Below, piece after piece: positions 14,681-26,000 of a stretch of DNA of 64,000 nucleotides. The position numbers and the translations under genes are program-made. The notes beneath the pieces were generated by a model. The model saw only the letters and a list, made by a program, of their open reading frames with translations. It ran no database searches and was not told where the DNA came from. The stretch is taken from contig VZRS01005636.1 in NCBI GenBank assembly GCA_013398055.1, positions 663,754 through 727,753 on the forward strand. The letters run 5' to 3'. How positions within the stretch are numbered: position 1 is the first letter of the stretch; every line of letters begins with the position of its first letter. This DNA comes from Ifrita kowaldi (lineage: Eukaryota; Chordata; Aves; Passeriformes; Cinclosomatidae).

Positions 14681-17463
14681 AAAAATAGACTGTCTTTTTT
14701 ATGTCAGTGGGCTGCTTGTGACAGGTACCAAATTAACAGCCAAGAAACCAAAGTCCTCTCTTTTTTACCAAAAAAATAAGTTCAGCAGGGTGTAGGGAAC
14801 ACAAGCTTCCCCCACACTGCTCGAGCAATGTGCCTGAACCCCGACCTGAGAGCACATCTCTGAGGGAAAAGGTGTTTGTTAAATTTCTTTTCCAATTAAT
14901 TTGACAGCTCTGCTGAGACTCCTAACAAAAGTACTAATTCATGCAAATTGCACTAGTGGACCTGTGTCATCAGGGAGCTGGGCTGAGCTCTCTGAAACAT
15001 CACACGAGCCACCAGGCAGCATTTTGATTAGGAGGTGACACTGGATTTGGAGCCTCTTCTGCATTAATTTTCTCTCAGGGACAGCAGCAGACTCCTGTAT
15101 GTGCTAGCAGAGGTGGAAATTTGCAAAAGAACACTCAGCCTCAGTAAATGCATCATCATCTTCCCTCCACCCCTGAGAGAAAATTTGTACCTTTTTTATG
15201 TCTGAATTAACTGTTTTGACTTGGAATATGTGCACTGACGCACTGGGGGAGATGTTCCATGGATTGCTCAAAATAAAAAACAAACCAAAACAGAGGCCCA
15301 AATGTGTTAGAGAGCAAGATATAAAATCCAATATATAAATCAATTGGTTTCATCAGACATGTTATGGCAAGAATAAGAGCATTTTCCACTGGATAAATGA
15401 CAGTGTAGAAACAGAGATGGGTATGATCAAAAGATCAGAAGGTATTCCTGTAAAAGCTGATTGAAAAGTTTGTGTTTGTTCATCACAGAGAAGATGAGTT
15501 CATGATAGATCTTTGTAAGATGAGGAGTGGCTTGAGAGGGCACATCAGGAGCAGCTGGTCTTCCTGTCATGTAATAAAAACCAAGGGTACATTGATTTGG
15601 CTAAAAACCTACCAAATTTGAAGGTAAATTGAAGGAAAGATGAATTTTTTCACTATACTTCGACTACCTAGACTGCAGCAGAATGTCAGAGAAATTCACT
15701 AAGGCGAATAATTTGCAAAAAACCCCCAAATATTGGATAGTCTACATGAAGGACTGTACAATGAAGGTGAACATAATTATCTTTGTTAAAAAAAGAAATT
15801 AACAGCTAAATCTAACCTCATGTTTCCAGGTTCTTGAAATAACACCTGGGTTGTAGGTGTGAGGGTGAAATAGTGAGGGGTGGCAAATGTTGAGTCCCTC
15901 TTGGCCTTCCTCTTGCCACTTCTGTGTGACGTTACCATTAGAAGCAGGATGGGTTCTAGATCTGCATGGAAATTCATTTCTTCTTCTTTATTTATGGTAC
16001 CTTTCCTGTTCTGAACCTGCTCATCTGGCCTGCTTCAGGCACAGGGAAATTACATAAACATCCCCAAGCTAGGAAAGTTGGATTTTTACTCATTAGTTAA
16101 ATCTAGCCCATGAGGATTACTGGGCACTGTCTTGATTTTTCCTCTGGGCTGGAGAGGAAACACCTTATCACGAGCTGGTGGCCTGTGGGACAGAGGCTGC
16201 CAGGTCTGTTTGCTTTACTCTGGGGGGGATTGGTTCTTCTTGTTTTGATTTTTTTTTAGAGTTCTGACATAGAGGTGGGAGGTTGAGCAAAGACTAAACC
16301 TGAGCATTGCCACAGTTATCCCTTTGTGGCAGTCTCGGCCTGAATTAATTTTTATTTAAAATTTACTGTTTGAAGCTATCGGGAATCCTATGTCTGATTT
16401 GCCTTTGAGGAGTTCATAGTATAAGTTCAGCTCAGGGAAAAAGCATTTCTTTGCTTTTTATCCTTGCCAGCTGATTATTTAAAATTCTTTATGTGTGTAT
16501 TTGTACAACCTTTTCTTTTTCCTGTTTAAGTTGATTCTGGTGGGTTTTCCTCTGGTATTTCTTTACTTTAGATTTTAAATTACAACGCTTCTTGAATTAG
16601 CAAGTTATTTTTCATCTCTCTGTGGATTAAATCAAGTTTTCTGAAAAAGAACAGAACATGAAATGGCTTTGTTTGAAAAAATGATAGCTTAATATACCTC
16701 AGAGTGTCCAGGTTTTGAGTTAAGAAAACCTCTTGTTTAGGGAAAGCTAGTGCTTATAAACATGGGTTTATTCAATTCCTGATTTAAATACTTGTTGAAG
16801 TAGGATTTCTTTCCCCCAAAACTGACTGCAGAGAAGCCTCAATGCCTCACACATTTTGAAACCAGGCGCCCACAAGTGAGACCTTTTTGCTGTAAAGCTG
16901 TTTCAGACCCGCTATCTTTGACATTGCACCTTCAACAAGATTGCTGGCAGCAATCCTGGCTGTAATGCACTGCACAAAAAGAGATACAGAAGCCCTGCGA
17001 GGCACAACGTGCAGCTACTATAGACTGTGGTTGAAAGGTGCAGTGTTATTCCCTCAGGACAACGCTATCTCTTATGTACATATAATTAATATGTCTGCCA
17101 GTAACAGTTATTAAACAAAGAACAGGAATTGTTTCTGCTGAATGACTTGACCTGGGAGTAAAGCCAATTTAAAAAGCATCTGATTAAAATATGTTAAGGT
17201 CAGAGATCACTATAAAATATGAAGCGGGGAGGAAAAAGCAGAAATTTACTCATGAGGAAGATTAAATACTACTGAATTTTTTCTTTTTTTTTGGTGCTAG
17301 CAGCAGCTTTCAGGTGTAAAAAATGAAAAGTTCTCATTCTGAAGAGTATTTTTCTGGAGACGTTTCATTTTCATGTTGCACTGAATGATGGAAGAATACA
17401 AATACTAAGAACATTTGTAAGTTTTTATTTCTTCAACAGACAGAATGGAATCCTACAGGCAAG

Positions 17464-17515
17464 GAGAGAAAGTCAGTATCCTTACCTCAGAGAGAAAGTC
17501 AATATCCTTACCTCT
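17464..17515. repeat. 26-bp tandem duplication (2 copies)
   Basis: Two adjacent 26-base units, 17464-17489 and 17490-17515, differ at one base (G/A). This is a recent local duplication in intron 3. Each copy contains CTTACCT, which on the minus strand resembles a splice donor (AGGTAAG), but no exon is visible there. Confidence 0.85.
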
Positions 17516-20500
17516 TTCTGGGGATATTCTTACAGTAGTGGTAACAGGGTCCAATCACAACAAGAGCTTGTAGCCCTCATTAGAGCCTTTCTCAGTCTTA
17601 TTTCCCTCTTCCCTCAGGTGCCAGCACCACAGCCCATCACAGAGAAAGCCTGCTCTGCATGTACAGCAATAGCATTTAGTTTTGAGAGGTGCTCACTTAA
17701 GGTGGTGTCTTTTTATTCAAATCTGATGACAAAAAGTGTGCCTGAAGTTCAATGGAAATATGAATTAGAAATACTCTGTAATTTTTAGAAGCCTTTTTGG
17801 GCTGAGTTGGTATTCAAGAACTTACATAGAGGCTCAGGAGGGAGAGAGGATGACACAGACCTATAAAATGCTATTGATCATGTGGCTTTTCAATACTAAT
17901 AAACAATGAGAGCTGCCGAAGGTGGTTTCGTTGTTGTGAGGGATTTTGAAGGAAGCCTACATTATAAAGTGTTGTTTGCTGGTGAATGGAGTGCCACAGT
18001 GAGCAAAGGTCATCCTGTGGCCTCAGGTCCAGCTTCAGGACCTCTGCTGCTGCTCAGGTGACAGTGGGAATAGTTTGTAAAGCCCCTCTAAGAGTGGCCA
18101 CTTCCTTTGGGAATATTTCCCTGTCCTCTCTGCAGGGCACAGGAGGTTTGTCCAAAAGTTTCTCTCACCTGTCTCGTTAATGCACACTCTGAGGAGGTGT
18201 TATCTGTGAGCTGTACAGGTTTGTGACTGAATTCCCTTCTTTTCTAAACGCTGTGGCTTAATGCCACAGTGACATTTCACCCCTGGGCTGTTCTAACGAG
18301 GAGCAGAGGAACAAAGGGAGGGAACAATCAGTTCCCTCAGGTGGGTGCTGGACACGCGATGTGTATCCACTTCCAGCGTGTTGTGGTGCTCCAGCCTTGC
18401 CTAAAAAGCACAAAAAGCAGAACTCCTGCAGGGCTGGGGAGTGCCAGGCAGTTTGCAAATGAAGTTTCTGTGACCTTGTGCAGGGAGATGGGCCCTGTCA
18501 AGCCTGGAGTGCTGGGGCTGGGACATCACCAGCGCAGGCTCCTGTCGTTCCTCGGTGTTTGCAGCTGGGAATTGGTGAGATTGCTCTGCGTGCAGGTGGC
18601 TGCAGGACCTGAATACTAAAATGCTCCTATTTACCAACAGATTTATGTTTTAATTTAAAATTAATTCCAATTTAAATTAATAATTTAACCCTTAATTTGG
18701 ACCGCGTTTTCATCCTAAACAGATTAGTCAAACTAAAGCAAAATTCACTTTGCTGTAGAAAAGACAGTCACATTTCTTTAATCAGAAGCTGCTACAGATT
18801 GTTACACACATTTGTTTTCCTCTCACTGCTCTCTGTCTCTGAGACAGACTCATCAGTTATAGCTTAAGGAAGTTCATTTTCATACAAGGACAACCAGAGT
18901 CCTGAAATTCTTACCAGTAGGTGACACAGTAAAGTCACCCTGGCCTCACATTCAGATAAAAGAGACTGAAATCAGACTAAATACACTTTTAAAATGCTGC
19001 AATTGGGAGTTATCACAGGAATCACCAGGGCGAACAGGCTTGAGGAGAGCTTCCTAAAAAAGCAAAACCAGACAGCCTTGCTGTAGAGTTTATATGATTT
19101 ATGAGGAAATTTCCAAAGTTTCCTTTACTCACTTTTACTGTGCTAAGAGGTTTTTCTTCCTGGGCCAATGCATCTACTTCCTCCTGCATTGTTCCCCATT
19201 TTGAGGGAAAGAAAAAATTCTTAGTTTTTGTAAGAATTGTTGAGAAAAAGCAACTGCTGTTCGCAGCTGGTTTCCATGCTAAAATTAGATTCTGTGAAGA
19301 CTTCCTATGCTAATTCATATGGGTTTTTTCAGTCTAACTGAAACTAGAGCCATGGAACTTTCCTCAAAAAGCCAAACCTTCTTCTATCAGTACATGTAAT
19401 CCAATTTGTCTGACAGAGAAATTAATGCATTTTTAAGTAACAACTTTATTTTTTTCTCTCTTATATATCAGAATTAAAAAAATTAGTAGGAAAGGAATAA
19501 TTATAGTAAGTACATGGACAACATTTTTCATTGGCACCTCCAGTTCTGAGCTTCAGTTTCAAGCGTAAACCTTTCCTTTTTTTCCTTGGGGCTGCAGTTA
19601 TGAATAATCCTAAATTGGTCTGACAGACAAAGACAGAAAGTGCGATTCAGCCTGAGGGGACGACGTGAGATTGGGATGCCCTTGCTAGGGCATATTGGGA
19701 CAGCAGGAATCGGAGTGGCTCACCCCCTCACTCCAACCATCACCACCTTGTCTTAAATGAGGTCCATGAGTTTTCATCTGAGGGATGAAAGAGACAGTGA
19801 TTAATGGAGCAGTTTCTCTTCTTCACCCCTCTGAATCTGTCTACTTCTTTTGCAAGCTTGTTTACTTATGTTAAATTCGTTGCTTTATTAAAATACTGGT
19901 GGTAGGATCTTTCTTTTTGGTCATTACATTAAACTAGCATTTAAATTTATTAAAAAATTCTACTGTATGGAATCAAAAATACATCTTTGCCTTATGTGTG
20001 ACTGCCCATAAATGAAAAAGTGTCCCTTCAAGCTGGTTAAACAAAACCATCAGAGTTTAATATCTGGTTACAAGTTTCCATGGGAAGTTTTGATGCAAGT
20101 TTTCTGTGTTGATGAGGCAGATGAAGTGTTATGTTCATTCCTTACTGTGTTCGCTTAGTTATTAGTGCTGGTAAGAACAGGCTTGGCATCCCTTCTTTTC
20201 TGCCTGGCTTCTTGTCTTAGGGCTGGGAGCAGAGGCAGGGAAATTGGAATTTCTTCTGTCATCCAGAGGGCCTGCTCGAGGTACCTCATGGGGGAGCACA
20301 TGGGTGGGAATGAGATTTGAGTCCTAAAAGGCTGCAAAAGCAACAGCCAAACAAAAAAAAAAAGCCAGTTGTTTCCTGCTGCATTTCCTCCTAATGGAGG
20401 GGGGTAAGAGGCACTTTGGTTTCCTTTATTGCCTCAAGTTGAAGGGGAATCCCCAAACACCCTTGGCAGCCTTTGAGGAGAGGGGAGCACCAGAAATGCC

Positions 20501-22019
20501 GGCTGAGGGCGGACAGGCCGGGCGGGTCCATGTTGGTCACACAAGGTCATTTTTAGCAATTGTGCTGTGACAGATTCCCTGCTGGGCCCCTGCCTCAGGG
20601 GCTCAGGCTCGGGATTGCCTCCTCAGGGCTTGCAGGAGAGAACTTGGAGCAGGAGCTGTCTTTCCCTGCTGCTTTGCTGTAGCCTGGAAGTCGGAGGGAG
20701 CCGCTGCAGCCAAGTGCTTCTGTTCGCCAGGGCTGGGAAGTGCTGAAGGGTGGCTGAAATTGGCACTTCCCTGTGAAACCTGTGCTCCTCCTGCTGTGTG
20801 CAGGGCAGTGGGAGGAGGCTTTCCCTTGTTAAGATGTTTCAGAGGAGAGCAGAGTAGTTGTTCTCTCACTATTCGCCAGAGCGTTTCACTCAGGTGTTTG
20901 GCACCAGGAGCTAACCAGCAAATCTGCCTTGCCCAGACGTTTATTTAGGTTTTGGTGATGGACAGTAACAGTCCCTCCCTCCTCCATCACGTACAAAGAT
21001 GCTGGAATGTTTATTCAGACTTTTTTCCACCTCAGGCTGCCCATCTGAAGACTTTGCTATTTTGGCAGTGCACGAATGAACACAAAAAGACCACATAGTT
21101 TAGTATCTCTGATTTTAGGCTGTTTATGAATCAATTTGTGTCCACAAACAAAACTGAGAAGTCTGTCCCTGGTTAGGCTTATCTCAAGACTGGTGAAGCC
21201 ATTCCTTTTGCGTCAAAGAAGCGTTTAATTCTGTGACCGGTCTCAGGCTATTTTATCTAAGTTTAACCTAGGCTCCAGACATAAAATAAGGGATGTTTTC
21301 CTTTGTATTACTCTCCTTTTTAACATTATATTTGCAATGAGAATCTCCTGGGGTTTTCCTGGTGTGCCTGGGAGTGGGGCAGAACAAATTTGCTGAGGAA
21401 CCAAGTTGCAGCAAAAGGTGAATGTGTTCTAAAATGTGGTCTTTTTTTTATTTTGAGTTAATACAAAAATCATCCTTCTTATGTAGATCACACAAGTTCC
21501 TGATAGTATCAGAAGGAGCTCATTGTCATGATCATTCAAAACTGGATGAGGTCTTTCTCTGTTCAGTTTATTTTCTTGGTTTTGGCTTGCTTAGCCCTCA
21601 CTTGAACTGAAGAGGCATTGTTTGCAATCAGTGTGCCCTTGTAAACAAATGTTAGCAGCAGAGAGAGGATAAAGTTAGTTTCCTATTCAGGATAGGGCCA
21701 ATGTTTTGGTAAATTAAGCAGAAGAGAAGAAAAAGGAGTGAAGTTCTCAAAATGGAGCATAGAAAATGTTTCTTCTTAGTGGCGCAGTACGCTGTTCTGT
21801 TTTCCAGGCAAAATTAAATGCAAATCCAAGCTGATGCAAGAACTCCATTCCACCAAGAGGTTTTATTTCTGTCAGCTCTCATTATGAGAAAAAATTGCAA
21901 ATTTAGACCATAAATGTCTGCAAACTGTGATCCATATATGGGTGGGTTCCAGGGCAGTAGTCACATGTTAAAACCAAGATGTCCATGGAATTTAAAACTC
22001 TATCCCTGTTGCTTTGCAG

Positions 22020-22175
22020 CCTGTCGAGCTGGGTTCTACAAAGCCTCTGCTGGCAACGTGAAGTGTGCCAAATGCCCCCCTCACAGCTCCACCTACGAAG
22101 ATGCATCTCTGAACTGCAGGTGTGAAAAGAATTACTTTCGCTCTGAGAAAGACCCTCCATCCATGGCTTGCACCA
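22020..22175 (+). CDS. EPHA3: EPHA3 exon 4: second half of the Cys-rich (EGF-like) region
   Basis: This 156-bp exon is flanked by TTTGCAG and GTGAGT and is phase 1 at both ends. It encodes the end of the extracellular Cys-rich/EGF-like region, near residues 271-323 by human numbering (approximate). Six cysteines are visible, spaced as in Eph receptors (CRAGFYK, CAKC, CRC, MACT), and they form the disulfides of this module. The region links the ephrin-binding domain to the fibronectin domains and contributes to receptor clustering. The ending DPPSMACT is an Eph hallmark. Human EPHA3 from memory has a Pro where this copy has Ala in the fourth residue (CRAG). The exon length is a multiple of three, so skipping it would keep the frame. 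Confidence 0.96.
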
Positions 22176-22667
22176 GTGAGTAGCGTCATTCTGCTCGGGG
22201 CTGTCATTCTTGCTCCTCCGTCTGTACCTCCACAACAGCTCGCCTGCTTGCTTCCTCTCATGTCCCACTGCAGTCAGCCATCCACTGCCTCACGTGTCTT
22301 CTTGAGTGTTGGACAGGCTGCTAGAAATTGGTGGGCTGGGTTTGTGTCTTTCTGTTCTCATTTTCTCCTTCTTGTTCCCTGTCAGACTCGAGAAGGAGAA
22401 ATAGGATTTTTATATTGCTACCAGTACTTCCAGCCCTCAATCCTGAACTGCACCCTGAGGGGACTCTCTATTTATAAGAAAACATGGTCCTTGATAGCCT
22501 CTGTCTGTAATCTGGTGAAATATTTCAGGAGTCTCCACAGGAAATAACCAGAAGAGTTTGGTTATTGATGTTTTTTACTTTTATATTTCTGTGCCCTTGT
22601 TACTCCCATTTTGGAGCCTCTTTAGGGAGAAAATCTCATTCCCTTGATTTCCCATTTCCTTTCCCAG
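22176..22667 (+). other. EPHA3: EPHA3 intron 4
   Basis: A short intron of 492 bp with donor GTGAGT and acceptor TTCCCAG after a pyrimidine-rich run. A 141-codon open frame that begins inside exon 4 in another frame crosses it. I recognise nothing in that product, and the frame is incidental. Confidence 0.93.
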
Positions 22668-23003
22668 GACCGCCATCTGCCCCAAGAAACGTGATCTCTA
22701 ACATCAACGAGACCTCTGTTATCCTGGACTGGAGCTGGCCTCTGGACACTGGAGGCAGGAAAGACGTCACCTTCAACATCATTTGCAAGAAATGTGGAGG
22801 GAGCACCAAGATGTGCGAGCCTTGCAGCGACAACGTGCGGTTCCTGCCCCGGCAGAGCGGGCTCACCAACACCACGGTGACAGTGGTGGACCTTCTGGCA
22901 CACACCAACTACACCTTCGAGATCGATGCAGTCAACGGGGTGTCTGACTTGAGCACCCTCTCCAGACAATTTGCTGCTGTCAGCATCACCACTAATCAGG
23001 CTG
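22668..23003 (+). CDS. EPHA3: EPHA3 exon 5: first fibronectin type III domain
   Basis: This 336-bp exon, phase 1-1, encodes one whole fibronectin III domain (112 residues, about human 323-435). It starts RPPSAPRNV and ends ITTNQA. The conserved core Trp residues (LDWSWPLD) and the strand F Tyr context (HTNYTFEIDAVN) are present. Four Cys in the CKKC and CEPC pairs are typical of Eph receptors. Three N-glycosylation sequons are visible: NET, NTT and NYT. The domain acts extracellularly as a spacer and in lateral contacts with membrane and receptor neighbours. The segment between CKKCGG and CEPC and the SDLSTLS stretch differ from human as I recall it, which fits a loop. A single symmetrical exon per domain is the classic Eph arrangement. 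Confidence 0.98.
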
Positions 23004-26000
23004 GTGAGTGTCTTTCTGCTCGCCCTTCCTTTGTTCAAAGCTACTGAGTTTTGTGTACCTTTGTTTCCTCTCCCCGCCTTACAGAACTTATTCTGTGCTA
23101 GGGTAACTAACTGAGTTGAATATTCCTATAAAAGTAAAAGCAGAAGCAAAGCCAGTGCGTGTTTCTGTCAAAGAACCTGGCAGCATGACTGTTATGATTA
23201 ACTCCCAGTTCCCAGTTAATAGTCTCTAATAGCAGGCTCACATGATTCCTTAGCCAGAATGTGTTTTATTAATAAAACCAGATTTTAATAAAACACTCAT
23301 TTCAATAATCTCCAACGTAAATTACTGTAGTAATCTTAGTGATTAATTTTGATTAAACAGACGTGAAAAACGGCTTTGATGTTAGACACATAAAAAGCTA
23401 ACATTAAATTAGAGAGGTTTAAAACACCGCTTTTTTTATTTTTTTTTCTCCTTTACAAGTTGTCTCACCAACTCTGAATTATTGCCAACATGATGGGGGT
23501 GTGGAGCTGAATACTGAATTAGATCATGGTGTCACAGTTGATGGGGTACAAAAGGACTGTTCTGCTTCTGTGGAGTCTTATTAAAGCCTCTGAGGCCCTG
23601 CATGAGCACGGCAGTGTGCCCTGACTATTGGATCAGAGCCTTTGTCATCGCTGCACTGTTCTGCCATTTGCTTCTCATTTGACATAGCTCCATTTATCTG
23701 AAAGTTGTGAAGAATCTAGAAAATCTAGACTCTTCCCTGACATTTGGTTAGGTGTAACTTTTCTTAGGAGCAGTGTTTGCCAGCGAAGAGAGAGACTAGA
23801 TGCTGAAATTTCTGTAGTTGTGCTCCATGCAGCCTCCATCAGGAAGCTTGGTACTGAAAACATGCATGAGTTCAGTAAGCCTTCTCCCACGTCCTCCCAC
23901 CCCATACCATGTCCCCAAAATACTCCCATTTCTGTCTTCCTTAGATCACTGGCAAGTTAACATTGTTCTAAGTAGGCATCCTCCTGGTGGGCTGTGTTAT
24001 TGCAATGTTTTTCACTATAGAGGATGTATGTTTTCTCCTTAAATCACAGATCAGCTGTAGTGGGAGGCATAAAAATGTGAGAACAGGCTATTTCCTGACA
24101 CCAGCCACTACATTTCCAAATGCTCTCTGGGGCTGTCTAACTGTGCAGCAGGCAGACAGAGGTGAATCTACCCAGTTCAGCTCTGGAACCTGCATTTTAT
24201 GTCCATTCAATTTGTTGCTATTATAGTTCATTGTTTTGGATATTTGAGCATCCTTGTTGAGTTGCCCTCTTTTCTTCTGTTTCTTCTCTCAGAGATGTTG
24301 CCTTTCAGCCTGTTCATCACCACAGCAGTTAGAAATCACCTGGGGACAGTCCAAAAACTGAACTGTCCAGGATCAGGGAAGTTCTTTCTCCTGCTTTGCA
24401 GCATGCTTCCCCAGGACCCTGAGCTGCTGCCTTTGCACTGCAAGGTGGATTTTGATTTTCTTGTGGAACACACAGTACCTGGGATGTACTGGCAAAGTCA
24501 AAGCATTTCTGGCAATAGCAGTTCTGTTTGTTGCAACCCACGGGCAGCTTAAGCAGTTTATTTATTTTCTACTTTCATGCATAGCCCATTTTTTCTATAA
24601 GTACATTTAGGTGATGTGGGTTAGTACAGGCTTAATTGTGCTATCTCTTGATCATGCCAATTGCTTTGCTGTGTTAAAATTCCCTTAGAAACTCTGCAAG
24701 TTGCTAAAATTAGACTTCAGTTATGTATGTAAACTGTCTGTTAAAGTATAATTACAAAAATGCAATTTGTCTTGCATTCCCTCACTGGTCAGATCACAAA
24801 AGGGGTACATCAGAAGCACATTTTTAGCTCTGTAAGGTCTAGAATGCTGTCCCAAGAGAGCTTTTCTACATTAATTTCCATGTACCGTATCCAAATTGGT
24901 CTAGGTTGCTGTGAAGGGTCACAAATCCAGGTTAGACCCAAGGGGGCCATGGGGCAGAGCAAGCACAATGAGCAAAATGAAAACCCTGTAGAGGGTAGGT
25001 GGGAACAAGGGGGTCAAGTCTGTGACCTTCTTTTTGTGACATTTTCCTGGCTAGAGCAGCTGCTCCATGTCAATCTGAATATTCTGTCTCAAAACCCCAA
25101 CTTTGCATCTTCCTGAATTCTTACCCCTTCCATTATTTCTGATGATTCAGTGTTCATAGTTTCAACAAAATAAATCTTAGCATTATAGTGAAAATAATTA
25201 AATTTTCTGTATTTTCCCAATAGGCTTATGCTGATCCCCAAATATTTTGCTTTTTTCCCCCCCATATCTCAGTTCTTTATTGCATTGCTAATAAAATAGA
25301 TTGTTTTCTTTTGATCACCAAAAGCACACTGTAACAGCTTTAACTGGAGCTTAGCTCTTAGGAACCTAAGGCCTTTTAACCCAAGGTCCCAACAGGGCAG
25401 CTGCAAGAGGTGGTAGCAACTAAATTCAGCTACAACAGGACAATGTCAGCACTAAACCAATTCCAGAGAGTTTTGTGCTGTCACATAATCCTGGCGTCAG
25501 CAGAGGAACAAAGGGGATGCATTGTAACAAGAGACTTCTTCACCTTCTGTCCTCAGCTCACCACAGCTCTTGCACACAATTCAGGTAGGATTCAGATAGG
25601 TGCCAAAAGTAAATAAATTGGAGAATAAAGAGGAATCCCTGCAGAGGAAATGTAGAAGGCTTTTTGTGGGCTAAATTTTGTCTAGAAATGTCAGTGTTTT
25701 CCTAATGACTGTAGAAAGTGATTATGCTTCTCAACTGAGAGCCTAAAAGTGCCTAACCCTGAGTTTTGGCTTCTCCACAGTTCAGCTGTGCACCTGTAAA
25801 ATGTTGATCCCTTTCTCTGTCAGGGACTTCTCATAGAGGAAGCGTAGAGAGTAACCACCCCTGCATCCAAACCGAGGCACCTCATGCACAGCTACATTAT
25901 AAATAATAACAATGAAAATTGTTCAAAAAAGCCTTGGGAACAAAATTAACCCCTAGGTAGAGAAATAAGGACCGTCAGGAGTGTTGAAGGGCAGACATAG

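Larger units (their letters stand above)
1..22019 (+). other. EPHA3: EPHA3 intron 3 (3' part)
   Basis: This 22-kb stretch before exon 4 holds no coding exon that I recognise. It ends in a good acceptor, a pyrimidine-rich tract and TTTGCAG at 22013-22019. Open frames here are short, lack family motifs and are interrupted in every frame. The contents are listed separately: a poly-T tract with an N gap (4844-4913), a poly-C/poly-T tract (3627-3660), an AT/AC microsatellite (7059-7084), a G-rich motif (13954-13975), a solo LTR (14221-14680) and a 26-bp tandem duplication (17464-17515). A GC-richer patch lies around 20480-20730. The rest is unremarkable AT-rich intron. A very long intron in this position is usual for Eph genes. 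Confidence 0.85.

Noticed and set aside
18269..18619. 116-codon plus-strand frame in a GC-richer part of intron 3
   Set aside because: No family motif, and it overlaps other incidental frames on both strands. It is best explained by local base composition.
22122..22547. 141-codon open frame across exon 4 and intron 4
   Set aside because: It is out of frame with the EPHA3 exon, runs through the intron and has no recognisable domain.
25730..25830. MIR/L2-like 3' end (CACCTGTAAAATG near 25789)
   Set aside because: Only a dozen bases resemble the element and no flanking body could be aligned by eye.
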